DNA of 64,000 nt from Deltaproteobacteria bacterium. GTDB lineage: Bacteria > Desulfobacterota > Desulfomonilia > UBA1062. The stretch is taken from NCBI GenBank assembly GCA_029547045.1, contig JAKPQL010000077.1, positions 37,978-101,977 on the forward strand. The letters run 5' to 3'. The notes beneath the pieces were generated by a model that saw only the letters and a list, made by a program, of their open reading frames with translations, had not been told where the DNA came from and did no database searches. Shown here one piece after another: positions 42,838 through 52,168 of this stretch. Made by a program: the position numbers and the translations under genes. Positions within the stretch are counted from its first letter, which is position 1. Every line of letters starts with the position of its first letter.

Positions 42838-45350
42838 GCATGTCGGAAGCCCTTCAGGAACCGAAAAGGATCAAGGAGCCCAGGAACCTGTCCCCGCGCA
42901 TCGCGTGGCTGCGCGACTACTACTTCCAGGGCGCGAAGCGCTCATGGAACAACGAGTTCACCGCCTGGACCACGGGCACCGACTGGGACGTCATCTTCGA
43001 CGAGATGACCTTCTACATCGTGCCCGAGACCTACCCCTTCCTCCAGACCTTCGGATCATCCTTCCGGCAGTCTGCCAGACAGGTCCCTCTGCACCCGGAC
43101 TTCTGGACCTGGAGCCTCCCGGAGCGCAAGGCATGGTTCGTGAAAGAGGTGATGGTGAATCACGTGCCCCAGGAGATCCTGCCGGGCGACCTCATCGCTG
43201 GTGCCCGCTTCAACATCCAGACCTCCACATGCTGGAACCGGAAGGAGGCCAGGGAGCGGAACAGAGCGGTCCTGGGCAGGCACGGGACGCGCGCCGCCAT
43301 GAAGTGGTTCCACGACCACGGCTACGGCAACTCGGGCGCCACCAGCGGCCATCTCATCCCCGGGTACGAGCGGGTCCTGAAGATCGGCTGGAAGGGCATC
43401 CACGCAGAGCTTGAGCGGCATTACGGAACATTGAGCCACCGGGACAGGAACGGCGGGAAGGGCGCCCAGCTGCGGGCCATGATGACCGCCGCGACCATGC
43501 CGCGCGACCTGGCCGGGAAGTATGCCGCCCTGTGCGAGCGCCTCTCGGGAACCGAGAAGGACGCCTCCCGCCGGCGCGAGCTGCGGCAGATGGCCGCCAA
43601 CCTCTCCCGCGTTCCCTGGGAGCCGGCCAACACCTTCTGGGAGGCCGTGCAGGCCCTGTGGCTCACCCACATGCTCATCATGAGCGACGAGAACTACCCG
43701 GGTCCGGGCGTGTCCTTCGGCCGCATCGACCAGTACCTGCTGCCCTACTGGCAGCGCTCGCTCGCCGAGGGCATGGACCGCGAGTCCGGCAAGGAGATTC
43801 TGAAGTGCTTCTGGGTGCACGCCAACACGGCCTACGACGCCATGGTGCGCATCGGCAACAACGGCATCACCGCGGGCTACGGCCAGCTCATCACGCTCTC
43901 GGGTCTCGGGCCTTCCGGCGCTGACATGACCAACGAGCTGACGTACGCCATGCTCGAGGTCATCGACGAGATGACCCCCATCCTCGAGCCAAAGCCCAAC
44001 GTGAGGCTCCACCGGGGCAGCCCGGAAAGGCTCCTGGACACGGTGGCGGACATGGTGGGATCCAGCCAGGGCTCGCCCTTCCTCCTCAACTTCGACGAGC
44101 GGTCCATGGCCGGCATGCTCCTGGAGGCGAGGAAGGCCGGCGTCGGGCACCTCATCAACGAGGACACCGTGCACGACTATGCACCCGTGGGATGCCTGGA
44201 GAACACCATGGTCGGCAACGACCGCTCGGGCACTGTGGACAACAACCTGAACCTCCTCAAGGCCGTGGAGCTGGCGCTCAACGACGGCAGGGACTTCTTC
44301 GACTTCATCGACCCCATCACCTTCAAGAGGGAGAAGGTGAAGCAGGCAGGGCCCAGGACCGGCGAGGCGCGGACCTTCACCTCCTGGGAACGGTTCTGGG
44401 AGGCCTACGCCGAGCAGACCCGCTTCATCGTGAGGCGCTGCACGGAGGTCTACGAGCTCTCCGAGTCGGTGCGCGCACGGTTCTGCCCCACGCCGTACCT
44501 CTCGTGTCTGGTGAAGGGCTGTGCGGAAAAGGGCCTCGATATCACGCAAGGGGGCGCGGAGCTGAGCTTCACCACCCTGGAGGCCGTGACCTTCGCCACC
44601 ACGGTGGACAGCCTGCTGGCCGTGAAGTACCTGGTGTTCGACGCGAAGGAATGCACCATGGCGCAGCTCATCGAAGCGCTCAGGGCAAACTGGGAAGGCC
44701 ACGAGGCCCTCCAGGCAAAGGCCCGCTTCAAGGCCCCCAAGTACGGCCGCGACGACGACGAGGCGGACGCTATGGCGGCGCGTGTCATGGACCTGTGGTG
44801 CACGGAGACATGGAAGTACCGGACCCGCTCCACGAACCGCCAGTTCAGGCCCGGCATGCTGAGCTGGAACTACTGGGTCGCCGACGGCTTCATCCTTCCC
44901 GCGAGCCCGGACGGCAGGGCCAGGGGCACGTTCCTGTCAAACGCCATCTGCCCGTCCAACGGCGCAGACATCAACGGCCCCACGGCGAACACCAACTCGG
45001 TGGGCAAGGCCCTGGCCGGCATGTCCGGGGACAATGCGGGCGAGTACAGGGGCTGCCGCAACTGCCTGCCGAACGGGGCGAGCCACACCATCTCCATCAA
45101 CCCCTCGCTGCTCAGGAGCCCGGAGCACAAGGCAAAGTTCAAGGCCTTCCTGAAGGGCTATGCCGAAAACGGCGGCACCTGCCTGCAGATCAACATGATC
45201 GATGCGGACACCCTGAAGGACGCCCAGAAGCGTCCCGAGGACTACCAGACCCTGCTGGTACGGATCACGGGGTACAACGCGTACTTCACGAGCGTGGGCA
45301 GGGAGCTGCAGAACGAGCTCATCGCGCGGATCAGCCACGAGGGGCTGTAG
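42834..45350 (+). CDS. Glycyl radical enzyme (GRE), uncharacterised group
   Basis: An 838-residue enzyme of the PFL/dehydratase superfamily. The active-site loop is PVGCLENT (Cys454) and the glycyl radical loop RITGYNAYF (Gly813). GCLEN differs from the CVEP of glycerol dehydratase-like groups and from the CC of PFL, so the substrate group is unclear. It overlaps the FadR-type regulator and is followed, after a 142-base gap, by the activating enzyme. It must be activated by a radical SAM partner under strictly anoxic conditions. Confidence 0.9.
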   Translation: MSMSEALQEPKRIKEPRNLSPRIAWLRDYYFQGAKRSWNNEFTAWTTGTDWDVIFDEMTFYIVPETYPFLQTFGSSFRQSARQVPLHPDFWTWSLPERKAWFVKEVMVNHVPQEILPGDLIAGARFNIQTSTCWNRKEARERNRAVLGRHGTRAAMKWFHDHGYGNSGATSGHLIPGYERVLKIGWKGIHAELERHYGTLSHRDRNGGKGAQLRAMMTAATMPRDLAGKYAALCERLSGTEKDASRRRELRQMAANLSRVPWEPANTFWEAVQALWLTHMLIMSDENYPGPGVSFGRIDQYLLPYWQRSLAEGMDRESGKEILKCFWVHANTAYDAMVRIGNNGITAGYGQLITLSGLGPSGADMTNELTYAMLEVIDEMTPILEPKPNVRLHRGSPERLLDTVADMVGSSQGSPFLLNFDERSMAGMLLEARKAGVGHLINEDTVHDYAPVGCLENTMVGNDRSGTVDNNLNLLKAVELALNDGRDFFDFIDPITFKREKVKQAGPRTGEARTFTSWERFWEAYAEQTRFIVRRCTEVYELSESVRARFCPTPYLSCLVKGCAEKGLDITQGGAELSFTTLEAVTFATTVDSLLAVKYLVFDAKECTMAQLIEALRANWEGHEALQAKARFKAPKYGRDDDEADAMAARVMDLWCTETWKYRTRSTNRQFRPGMLSWNYWVADGFILPASPDGRARGTFLSNAICPSNGADINGPTANTNSVGKALAGMSGDNAGEYRGCRNCLPNGASHTISINPSLLRSPEHKAKFKAFLKGYAENGGTCLQINMIDADTLKDAQKRPEDYQTLLVRITGYNAYFTSVGRELQNELIARISHEGL

Positions 45351-45421
45351 GGAAATTGATTGTGTTCGCAGGGAACGCGGAGTCTACGGAGACAGGAAAA
45401 GAACTGGAGGGAGTGTGGTTC

Positions 45422-45477
45422 CCCTTCATATCCTTCAACTGCCCAGAGAACCATGGGCAGTTGAAGGATATGAAGGG
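45422..45477. repeat. 23-bp perfect inverted repeat between GRE and activase
   Basis: Arms at 45422-45444 (beginning CCCTTCATATCC) and 45455-45477 are exact complements over 23 bases with a 10-base loop. It lies 71 bases after the GRE stop and 15 bases before the activase start, with no T tract. It may stabilise the GRE end of the mRNA and reduce activase expression, or be a mobile repeat copy. Confidence 0.85.
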
Positions 45478-45492
45478 ACCGGTGGGAAAGAC

Positions 45493-46521
45493 ATGACAGG
45501 GACATCGGACACCAGCGGCACCATCCTGCGCATCCAGCGCATGTCCACCGAGGACGGGCCGGGCATCAGGAGCACGGTCTTCTTCAAGGGCTGCCCGCTG
45601 TCATGCGTGTGGTGCCACAACCCGGAGAGCATCTCGCCCATGATCCAGGTGCACTGGGTGGCCACGCGGTGCATCGGGTGCCGCAGCTGCATCGAGGCGT
45701 GCCCGGAAAAGGCCCTGAGATCCGGGAAGAACGGCATCCTTATCGACCGGCAGCGGTGCACGGGCTGCCTGAAGTGCACCGGGGTCTGCCCCTCCACGGC
45801 CATGGAGGCCTACGGCCGGGTATACGCCCTGGACGACCTGGTGCCGGAGGTCCTCAAGGACAAGGTCTACTTCGAGAAGTCAGGCGGCGGGGTCACGCTC
45901 TCGGGCGGCGAGCCCACCCTGCAGGCAGGGTTCTGCCTCGGGCTGCTCAGGGCCCTGAAGGAACAGGGGGTGCACACGGCGCTGGACACCTGCGGCCAGT
46001 GTGCGTGGGATACCCTCGCGACGCTCCTGCCGCATGCGGACATGGTGCTCTACGACCTCAAGGTCGTGGACACCGGTCGCCACCGGGACTTCACCGGGGT
46101 TTCCAACACCAGGATCCTGGAAAACCTCACCCGGCTCGGGGGGTTCATGAAGGAGCACCACAGGCCACAACGCCTGTGGGTGCGTACCCCGCTCATCCCG
46201 GGTTGCACGGCCACGGAAGGGAATCTGCGCGGCATCGGCGCGTTTCTCAGAAACAGCGTTGGGCAGCTCCTGGACAGGTGGGAGCTGTGCGCCTTCAACA
46301 ACCTGTGCCTGCACAAGTACGAGGGCCTTGGCCTCGACTGGCAGTTCCGGGGCACCGGCCTGCTCGGCCGTGAGGAGGCACAGCGGCTGGCCGCAACTGC
46401 CCGGGGCTCGGGGGTGGATCCGAGGATCGTGCACCTGAGCGGTGCATTCCGGCTGGAGGATTCCTGCGGGGTCGCTCAGGCAGGCCCCGACCTGCACGTG
46501 ATCAAGGGAGGTTGTGCGTGA
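45493..46521 (+). CDS. Glycyl radical enzyme activase (radical SAM)
   Basis: A 342-residue activating enzyme. The radical SAM cysteines are CPLSCVWC near residues 34-41. A ferredoxin-like insertion follows with CIGCRSCIEACP and CTGCLKCTGVCP, as in GRE activases with two extra 4Fe-4S clusters, unlike PflA. TLSGGEPTLQ is the SAM-binding motif. It installs the glycyl radical on the GRE encoded upstream and perhaps on the one at 47640. Its end overlaps the next gene as GTGA. Confidence 0.93.
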   Translation: MTGTSDTSGTILRIQRMSTEDGPGIRSTVFFKGCPLSCVWCHNPESISPMIQVHWVATRCIGCRSCIEACPEKALRSGKNGILIDRQRCTGCLKCTGVCPSTAMEAYGRVYALDDLVPEVLKDKVYFEKSGGGVTLSGGEPTLQAGFCLGLLRALKEQGVHTALDTCGQCAWDTLATLLPHADMVLYDLKVVDTGRHRDFTGVSNTRILENLTRLGGFMKEHHRPQRLWVRTPLIPGCTATEGNLRGIGAFLRNSVGQLLDRWELCAFNNLCLHKYEGLGLDWQFRGTGLLGREEAQRLAATARGSGVDPRIVHLSGAFRLEDSCGVAQAGPDLHVIKGGCA

Positions 46522-47381
46522 AAAAGGTTTTTCCCAGGTTTGATCCGGCGGACATGTTGGAGTTCGAGCCCGAGGCCAAGGTGGGCCTCATCGCCACGGT
46601 GAACCCGCAGGGGCTTCCCCACATCACCCTCATCACGGCCCTGCAGGCCAAGACCCCGACCCAGCTCATCTGGGGCCAGTTCTCCGAAGGCATGAGCAAG
46701 AGGCACGTGCGGACCAACCCGAAGACGGGATTCGCCATCATGACCATGGACCGCAGCCTGTGGCGGGGCAAGGCCCGGTGGACGCACACAGCCACGCACG
46801 GCGAGGACCATGAGATGTTCAACCTGAAGCCCATGTTCCGCTACAACGCCTACACCGGCCTGCACACCATTCACTACATGGATCTCGTGGAGACCGGGGG
46901 ACGGGAGAAACTGCCCCTCGCGAGCATCGCCCTGTCCTCCATCCTCACCGCGCTGGCCAGGCCCGGGGCCCGATCGAACCGGCAGGGCCGCATCCTTAAA
47001 CCATGGGCCCAGGGCCTGTTCAACCGCCTCGACTCCGTCAAGTTCATCTCGTGGCTGGACCCGGACGGGTTCCCGGTCATCGTGCCCCTCATCCAGTGCC
47101 AGGCACCGGACAGCACGCGGCTCGCCTTTTCACCGCTCGCCTACCGGGAGGAACTGGAATACCTGCAGGAGGGCATGGTGGTGGCCGTATTCGGGCTCAC
47201 CCTGCAGATGGAGGACGTGCTCGTGCGGGGGGTGTTCGCGGGGTTCGGGAAATTCCGGGGGATCACGCTGGGCTGCATGGACATCGACTGGGTGTACAAC
47301 TCCATGCCGCCCGTGCACGGGCAGATATACCCGGAACTCGGGATGCAGCCCGTGGTGCATTTCCAGGGAGGTGACAGATGA
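46518..47381 (+). CDS. Pyridoxamine 5'-phosphate oxidase-like (FMN-binding fold) protein
   Basis: About 287 residues starting GTG with GGGAGG six bases upstream. The N-terminal region GLIATVNPQGLPHITLIT is the split-barrel flavin-reductase/PNPOx-like fold; the second half repeats a similar pattern (KFISWLDPDGFPVIVPLIQ), suggesting two barrels in one chain. Likely binds FMN or a related cofactor. It lies between the activase and a small gene, overlapping both, so it belongs to the glycyl radical operon. Role unknown. Confidence 0.75.
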   Translation: MKKVFPRFDPADMLEFEPEAKVGLIATVNPQGLPHITLITALQAKTPTQLIWGQFSEGMSKRHVRTNPKTGFAIMTMDRSLWRGKARWTHTATHGEDHEMFNLKPMFRYNAYTGLHTIHYMDLVETGGREKLPLASIALSSILTALARPGARSNRQGRILKPWAQGLFNRLDSVKFISWLDPDGFPVIVPLIQCQAPDSTRLAFSPLAYREELEYLQEGMVVAVFGLTLQMEDVLVRGVFAGFGKFRGITLGCMDIDWVYNSMPPVHGQIYPELGMQPVVHFQGGDR

Positions 47382-47602
47382 GACTGGGCAGGGCTACCAC
47401 CGTCGATTCCCTGTCGCTCAGGCCCAAGGGCGGGGCCTTCGAGTCCAGGAGGGACTCCTTTGACCGGGATCTCTTCTGCATGCCGGGGGTGCGGACGCTG
47501 GCCGCACTCTCCATGACGCCCGAGGACGAACATTCCCGGACATACCGGATCAGGCGCAGGGAACACGGAAGCGAAACCCCGGAAAAGGGCTGGATCACGT
47601 AG
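47378..47602 (+). CDS. Small protein of unknown function in the glycyl radical operon
   Basis: A 74-residue ORF overlapping the preceding stop as ATGA, with GGGAGG upstream of the ATG. It is polar and Arg-rich with one Cys (Cys34) and no membrane segment. No family recognised. The coupled start and position between the PNPOx-like gene and a GRE support translation. Confidence 0.55.
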   Translation: MRLGRATTVDSLSLRPKGGAFESRRDSFDRDLFCMPGVRTLAALSMTPEDEHSRTYRIRRREHGSETPEKGWIT

Positions 47603-47639
47603 GCACGGCCGACCTCTTCAGAGGCACGAGGAGAAACGC

Positions 47640-50021
47640 ATGAGGACACGCGCATCACATTCCGGACAGGCGGCCGAGGCCCCGCGGGCACCCGGGCGAT
47701 TCACGCGCATCAGAGACGCCCTGCGCTCACGGGGGGTGGGCCTGTGCACCGAGCGGGCCCTGCTCGTCACCGAGTTCTTCCGGAAACACAACGATCCTCT
47801 TGAGCCCATGGTGATCCGCAAGGCCAAGGCCCTGCGGTACGTGCTCCAGAACAAGTCAGTGAAGATCTTCGATGACGAGCTCATCGCCGGCAACGTGGGC
47901 AGCCACCGCGTCTCGTGCATCATCCAGCCGGAACTCGCAGGCGCGGTCATGTGCGAAGAGCTCCTGTGGATGGGCAGGAGGAAGACCAACCCCTATACGG
48001 TGCCTGCCCGGGACAAGGCGGCCCTGCTCCTGAAGGTGGTTCCGTACTGGCTCACCCGGAACATGGTCTCGCGGGCCTTCGGCTGGTACAACCCGCGGCT
48101 CGGCCGCTACATCGTAGACCAGCTCGACGCGAAGCGCTACCTTATCAACGAGAGCGGCGGCATCGGGCACTTCCTGCCAGACTACGAGAGGATGATCCGG
48201 CTCGGCATCAGGGGATACATGGAGACCCTCCACGAAACGCGCAACGACCTCCACGCCGCCGCGCTCATCGCCTGCGAGGGTCTCGCCGACTACGCGCACA
48301 GGCTTTCGGAGGAGGCGATGAGGCTGGCAGGCGCCGAGACCGACCCGGTGCGCAGGCGCGAGCTCGAGGAGGTGTCCCGCATCTGCGCCAAGGTGCCCCT
48401 GGAGCCTGCCGAAACCCTGCACGAGGCCCTCCAGTCGCTGTGGCTCACCCACCTGGCGGTCTGCCTCGAGGGGCTGAACTCGGCCGTCTCGCTCGGCCGC
48501 GTGGACCAGTACCTGTACCCCTACTACCAGGAGGACATCGAAGCAGGCCGACTCACCCGGGACCAGGCGCTGGAGCTGCTCCTGTGCTTCTCGGCCAAGA
48601 CCACCGAGCACGTGTTCCTCCTGTCGAGCCGCGTGAGCGAGTACCACGGCGGCTACCTGGTGGCCCAGGCCGCCACCGTGGGCGGGGTGGACAGCCAGGG
48701 CCGCGACGCGGTGAACGAACTCACCTACGTGTTCCTCGACGTCATGGAGATCTCGGGGCTGCGCGACCCCAACTACATGGCCCGCATCAGCGAGGCCTCG
48801 CCGGAGACCTATGTGAAGCGCTGCGTGGAGGTGGCCTGCAGGGGCAAGGCGGTGCCGGGGCTTTTCAACGACGAGGCCGTCATACAATCTCTGGTGGCCC
48901 ACGGATACCCCGTGGAGGAGGCCCGCGACTACGGCGTGGTGGGCTGCGTGGAACCCACCATGCCCGGCAGGAGCTTCTGCTCCACGGACGCGGCGCTCTT
49001 CAATCTCCCCCTGTGCCTGTCCCTGGCCCTGAACAGCGGGCGAGAGCCGGGCCGCAGGCTCAGGACCGGCGCCCGGACAAAAGACCCGGCCTCCTTCAGG
49101 ACCATGGACGACATCGTCGAGGCCTTCAGGGCACAGGTGGACTTCCTGGTGGACCGCCTCGTCAGGGACATCCACGTCATCGAGCGGGCCAACGCCGACT
49201 TCCACCCCACACCCTTTTCGTCCATGCTCGTGAAAGGCTGTCTGGAGAGCGGACGGGACCTCACTGCGGGCGGGGCGCTGTACAACTCGAGCGGCATCCA
49301 GGGCGTGGGCCTCGCGGACGTGGCGGACTCGCTGGCCGCCCTGGACGAGGTGGTGTTCAGGAAGCGGTCTCACGGCCTGTCCGAAGTCCTCGAGGCCGTG
49401 AACTCGGATTTCCAGGGCGCGGACAGGCTCCTGGCAGAGCTCAGGGCCGCCCCCAAGTTCGGCAACGACCAGGCGCTTCCCGACGCATACGCCGGGCGCG
49501 TGGCCCGCATCTTCCACGAGGCCCTGGCACGGCACACCAGTACCCGGGGAGGCCCCTACATATCCGGCTTCTACTCGTCCTCCACCCACGTGGGCTTCGG
49601 CAGGCGCACCGGCGCGCTGCCCAGCGGCAGGAAGGCGGGTCAGCCCTTTGCCGCGAGCCTTGGGTGCTGCAACGGGTGCGACCGGGAAGGGCCCACGGCC
49701 CTCTTCAACTCGGTGGCAAAGGTGGACCCCAGGCTCTCCCCCAACGGGTACGCCCTGAACATGCGCTTCGACGTGCCGTCACTCAGGGGGGAGCGCGCCG
49801 TGGACACCATGACCGCCCTGACGAAGGGGTACTTCGCCTCGGGCGGCATGGAGGTGCAGCTCAACGTGCTCGACCCCGAGGTCCTCGTGGATGCCAGGGA
49901 ACACCCGGGAAGGCACCCGGGCATCGTGGTGCGGGTGGCAGGGTACTGTGCCTACTTCGACGACCTGCCGCTCACCGTGAAGGACGAGATCATCGCCAGA
50001 ACCAGGATCGCCCTGACGTGA
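47640..50021 (+). CDS. Glycyl radical enzyme (second in this operon)
   Basis: A 793-residue GRE. The active-site loop is VGCVEPTMPG (Cys436) and the glycyl loop RVAGYCAYF (Gly768). The CVEP form is that of the dehydratase/lyase groups. GAGGAGAAACGC precedes the ATG. It is the last of the co-directional set from 42094 and probably shares the activase at 45493. Substrate unknown; it differs from the GRE at 42834 in its active-site loop, so the two likely do different reactions. Confidence 0.9.
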   Translation: MRTRASHSGQAAEAPRAPGRFTRIRDALRSRGVGLCTERALLVTEFFRKHNDPLEPMVIRKAKALRYVLQNKSVKIFDDELIAGNVGSHRVSCIIQPELAGAVMCEELLWMGRRKTNPYTVPARDKAALLLKVVPYWLTRNMVSRAFGWYNPRLGRYIVDQLDAKRYLINESGGIGHFLPDYERMIRLGIRGYMETLHETRNDLHAAALIACEGLADYAHRLSEEAMRLAGAETDPVRRRELEEVSRICAKVPLEPAETLHEALQSLWLTHLAVCLEGLNSAVSLGRVDQYLYPYYQEDIEAGRLTRDQALELLLCFSAKTTEHVFLLSSRVSEYHGGYLVAQAATVGGVDSQGRDAVNELTYVFLDVMEISGLRDPNYMARISEASPETYVKRCVEVACRGKAVPGLFNDEAVIQSLVAHGYPVEEARDYGVVGCVEPTMPGRSFCSTDAALFNLPLCLSLALNSGREPGRRLRTGARTKDPASFRTMDDIVEAFRAQVDFLVDRLVRDIHVIERANADFHPTPFSSMLVKGCLESGRDLTAGGALYNSSGIQGVGLADVADSLAALDEVVFRKRSHGLSEVLEAVNSDFQGADRLLAELRAAPKFGNDQALPDAYAGRVARIFHEALARHTSTRGGPYISGFYSSSTHVGFGRRTGALPSGRKAGQPFAASLGCCNGCDREGPTALFNSVAKVDPRLSPNGYALNMRFDVPSLRGERAVDTMTALTKGYFASGGMEVQLNVLDPEVLVDAREHPGRHPGIVVRVAGYCAYFDDLPLTVKDEIIARTRIALT

Positions 50022-50049
50022 CGCGGAAGAGGCCCGGGGCTGGGACCTG

Positions 50050-51060
50050 TCAGCCCAGGTACTCCCGGCACACCGAGGAGAAGCGCCTGAGATCCTTGTA
50101 GTCCATGACCGTGGACATGGGCAGGTTGGTCTCCTCGATGCCCGCCTCCTTGATGGCCGCCACCGGGTTCAGGCCGCCGATGAGGACGAGCCCCATCTTG
50201 TTCACGTCCACCGGAGCCTGGCAGACGGACTCGCCCATCTTGCCCATGGTGATAACCGGGTTCATGCCCACGTCCTTGAGATCGCGGATCACTTCCTCCA
50301 CCCCGTCCCGGCACACGCCGGCGATCTCGGAGAGGTTCGCCAGGATCTTGCCCTCCCCGTGCTGGATCACACCGCGCACCGCGGTCATGCGGGCGCTGAT
50401 GAAGGCCTCGGAGGGGTCCAGGGAGGTGCCGGAGTAGTGGATGAGCTCCACGAACCGTATGGGCTTGTGCTCGCTCATCTGGAGGATGCCGCCGAACTTG
50501 AACTCGGCCGGGATGCCCCGCTTCAGGAGCATGCCCGTGAGCACGATGCTGCAGATGGTGGCAAAGCCGATGCTGCCGTCCGGGACGTGGATGTCGCCGA
50601 GGAAGCCGCCCTCCGGCGCAGCAGCCACCAGCTCGCTCACGCAGCAGCCCTTGTCGAAGGCGCTCTTCATGCCCTTGAGCGCGTCCCTGAAGACCTCTTT
50701 GGGGAAGAAGGACACGTTGATGGGTATCATGCCCCTGCCGGCCTTCGCGTCGAAGGTGGTCTTGTAGGCCAGGATCTCCATGCGGGAGATGCAGTAGCCC
50801 ACCTTGTCGTGGACCCTGGCATTGCGGAGCTCCTCGATGCCCTTGGCAGTGATCACCCTGCCGTCGCGCCTGCCCACGAACCGGGTGAGTTCGCGCTGGT
50901 CCATGAACTGGAGGTGGTAGCGCACTGCGCGTTCGGACAGGGTCACCCCGTAGTCCTTGAGCCTGCGCGCGATGATCCGCGCACCCACTGAACCCTGGGC
51001 CTGGTTGAGGATGCGCAGGATCAGGATGCTCTTCCGTTCCATCTCGTCGTAGGTGAACAT
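50050..51060 (-). CDS. NrpR-like (DUF128) transcriptional regulator
   Basis: About 336 residues from ATG 51060 (GAGGAG eight bases upstream). Residues about 1-65 are a winged helix (ILRILNQAQGSVGARIIARR, SERAVRYHLQFMDQR). The rest is an NrpR regulatory domain (DUF128), with GFATICSIVLTGMLLKRGIP and GKILANLSEIAG. In methanogens NrpR represses nitrogen genes and responds to 2-oxoglutarate; in bacteria its targets are little known. It converges on the second GRE. The palindrome GGAA-N6-TTCC in its own leader fits autoregulation. Confidence 0.85.
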   Translation of the reverse strand: MFTYDEMERKSILILRILNQAQGSVGARIIARRLKDYGVTLSERAVRYHLQFMDQRELTRFVGRRDGRVITAKGIEELRNARVHDKVGYCISRMEILAYKTTFDAKAGRGMIPINVSFFPKEVFRDALKGMKSAFDKGCCVSELVAAAPEGGFLGDIHVPDGSIGFATICSIVLTGMLLKRGIPAEFKFGGILQMSEHKPIRFVELIHYSGTSLDPSEAFISARMTAVRGVIQHGEGKILANLSEIAGVCRDGVEEVIRDLKDVGMNPVITMGKMGESVCQAPVDVNKMGLVLIGGLNPVAAIKEAGIEETNLPMSTVMDYKDLRRFSSVCREYLG

Positions 51061-51081
51061 GGCCGTCTCCTCGAAGGGTAT

Positions 51082-51097
51082 CGGAAACCGATTTCCG
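51082..51097 (-). promoter_or_regulatory. NrpR-type operator GGAA-N6-TTCC
   Basis: CGGAAA-CCGA-TTTCCG is a perfect 16-bp palindrome containing GGAA-ACCGAT-TTCC at 51083-51096. The spacing equals the known NrpR operator of methanococci (GGAA-N6-TTCC). It lies 22-37 bases before the NrpR-like gene start, between it and the divergent YggS-like gene. Confidence 0.55.
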
Positions 51098-51194
51098 CTG
51101 ATGCTTACATGCAAGCCCTTTCCCTGTCAATGCACAAGGCTCTGCACCGATTCCCCTGTTGACTTCGACCCTGCCAGGGCTTAGGGAAATGACC

Positions 51195-51857
51195 ATGGGC
51201 CGGATCAGGGACAATGTGCAAAAGATCCTCTCGGAGATCCCTGCGGGCGTCACGGTGGTGGCAGCGGCCAAGGCGAGGAACGCCCTCGAGATCGAGGAGG
51301 CCCTGGATGCAGGCATCACCATCTTCGGGGAAAGCTACCTCCAGGAGTCCAGGCCCGTCATCGAGGCCATCGGCAGCCGGGCCGTCTGGCACTTCATCGG
51401 CCATGTCCAGAAGAACAAGGTCAAGCACGTGGTGCCGCTCTTCGACATGATCCAGACCATCGACTCCCTGGAGCTCGCCGTCATGGTGGACCAGCACGCG
51501 GCCAGGAACGGCAAGGTAATGCCCGTGCTCATCGAGGTGAACAGCGGCCGCGAGGAGAACAAGCACGGGGCCATGCCCGAGGCGGTGGAGGCCCTCATCC
51601 GGCAGATCTGTGCGCTGCCGAACCTCCGCGTGCAGGGACTCATGACCATGGGGCCCTTCCTGGACGACTATACGGGGCTCAGGCCGTACTTCAGGGAGAC
51701 GAGGACCCTGTTCGAGGAGCTACGGTCCCTTTCCATCCCGAACGTGTCCATGGAGACCCTCTCCATGGGCATGAGCGACTCCTTCCGCATCGCCGTCGAG
51801 GAAGGCGCCACCATGGTGCGCATCGGCACCATGATCTTCGGGGAACGGCCGTACTGA
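51195..51857 (+). CDS. YggS/PLPBP family pyridoxal phosphate homeostasis protein
   Basis: About 220 residues from ATG 51195 (AGGG eight bases before it; ATG 51189 also possible). TVVAAAKARNALEIEEALDA holds the PLP lysine; IFGESYLQES, WHFIGHVQKNK and LSMGMSDSFRIAVEEGATMVRIG are family hallmarks. It binds PLP and affects amino and keto acid pools; no catalysis is known. Divergent from the NrpR-like gene. Confidence 0.92.
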   Translation: MGRIRDNVQKILSEIPAGVTVVAAAKARNALEIEEALDAGITIFGESYLQESRPVIEAIGSRAVWHFIGHVQKNKVKHVVPLFDMIQTIDSLELAVMVDQHAARNGKVMPVLIEVNSGREENKHGAMPEAVEALIRQICALPNLRVQGLMTMGPFLDDYTGLRPYFRETRTLFEELRSLSIPNVSMETLSMGMSDSFRIAVEEGATMVRIGTMIFGERPY

Positions 51858-52168
51858 GAAGTCTGTTCCCGCACCTGGAAATCCGTTTCTTCCCGCAAGC
51901 ACTGCACTGTTTCCGCAACGTTTCCGTGGATGACATGCCACGGCGAACATCATATGCACGACGCATGAGCTTCGAAACCACGACACAACTCCTTTCACAC
52001 CCGAACCCAGAGGGAACCGGAAACAGGTATCAGGAAGGACTTCCAAAAAAGGGGGTGCTTGTGGTACGATACGAGCCTAGCCGCATGGCACATACGGATT
52101 CTGGGGCACGAAGGGTCTTTGCGCCGAGGCGTCCCCTGCAATCGACACACGCACGAGAGGTCGAAGTC
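51858..52168. other. Region upstream of the CRISPR interference genes
   Basis: 311 bases between the YggS-like gene and cas6, on the same strand. An open frame extends cas6 upward through this stretch, but its sequence does not look like Cas6 and I treat it as non-coding. It likely holds the promoter of the cas operon; no consensus -35/-10 pair with 17-base spacing is clear. Confidence 0.5.

Noticed and set aside
51926..52168. N-terminal extension of cas6 by 81 codons
   Set aside because: The extension is not Cas6-like and the ATG at 52169 has a good ribosome site.
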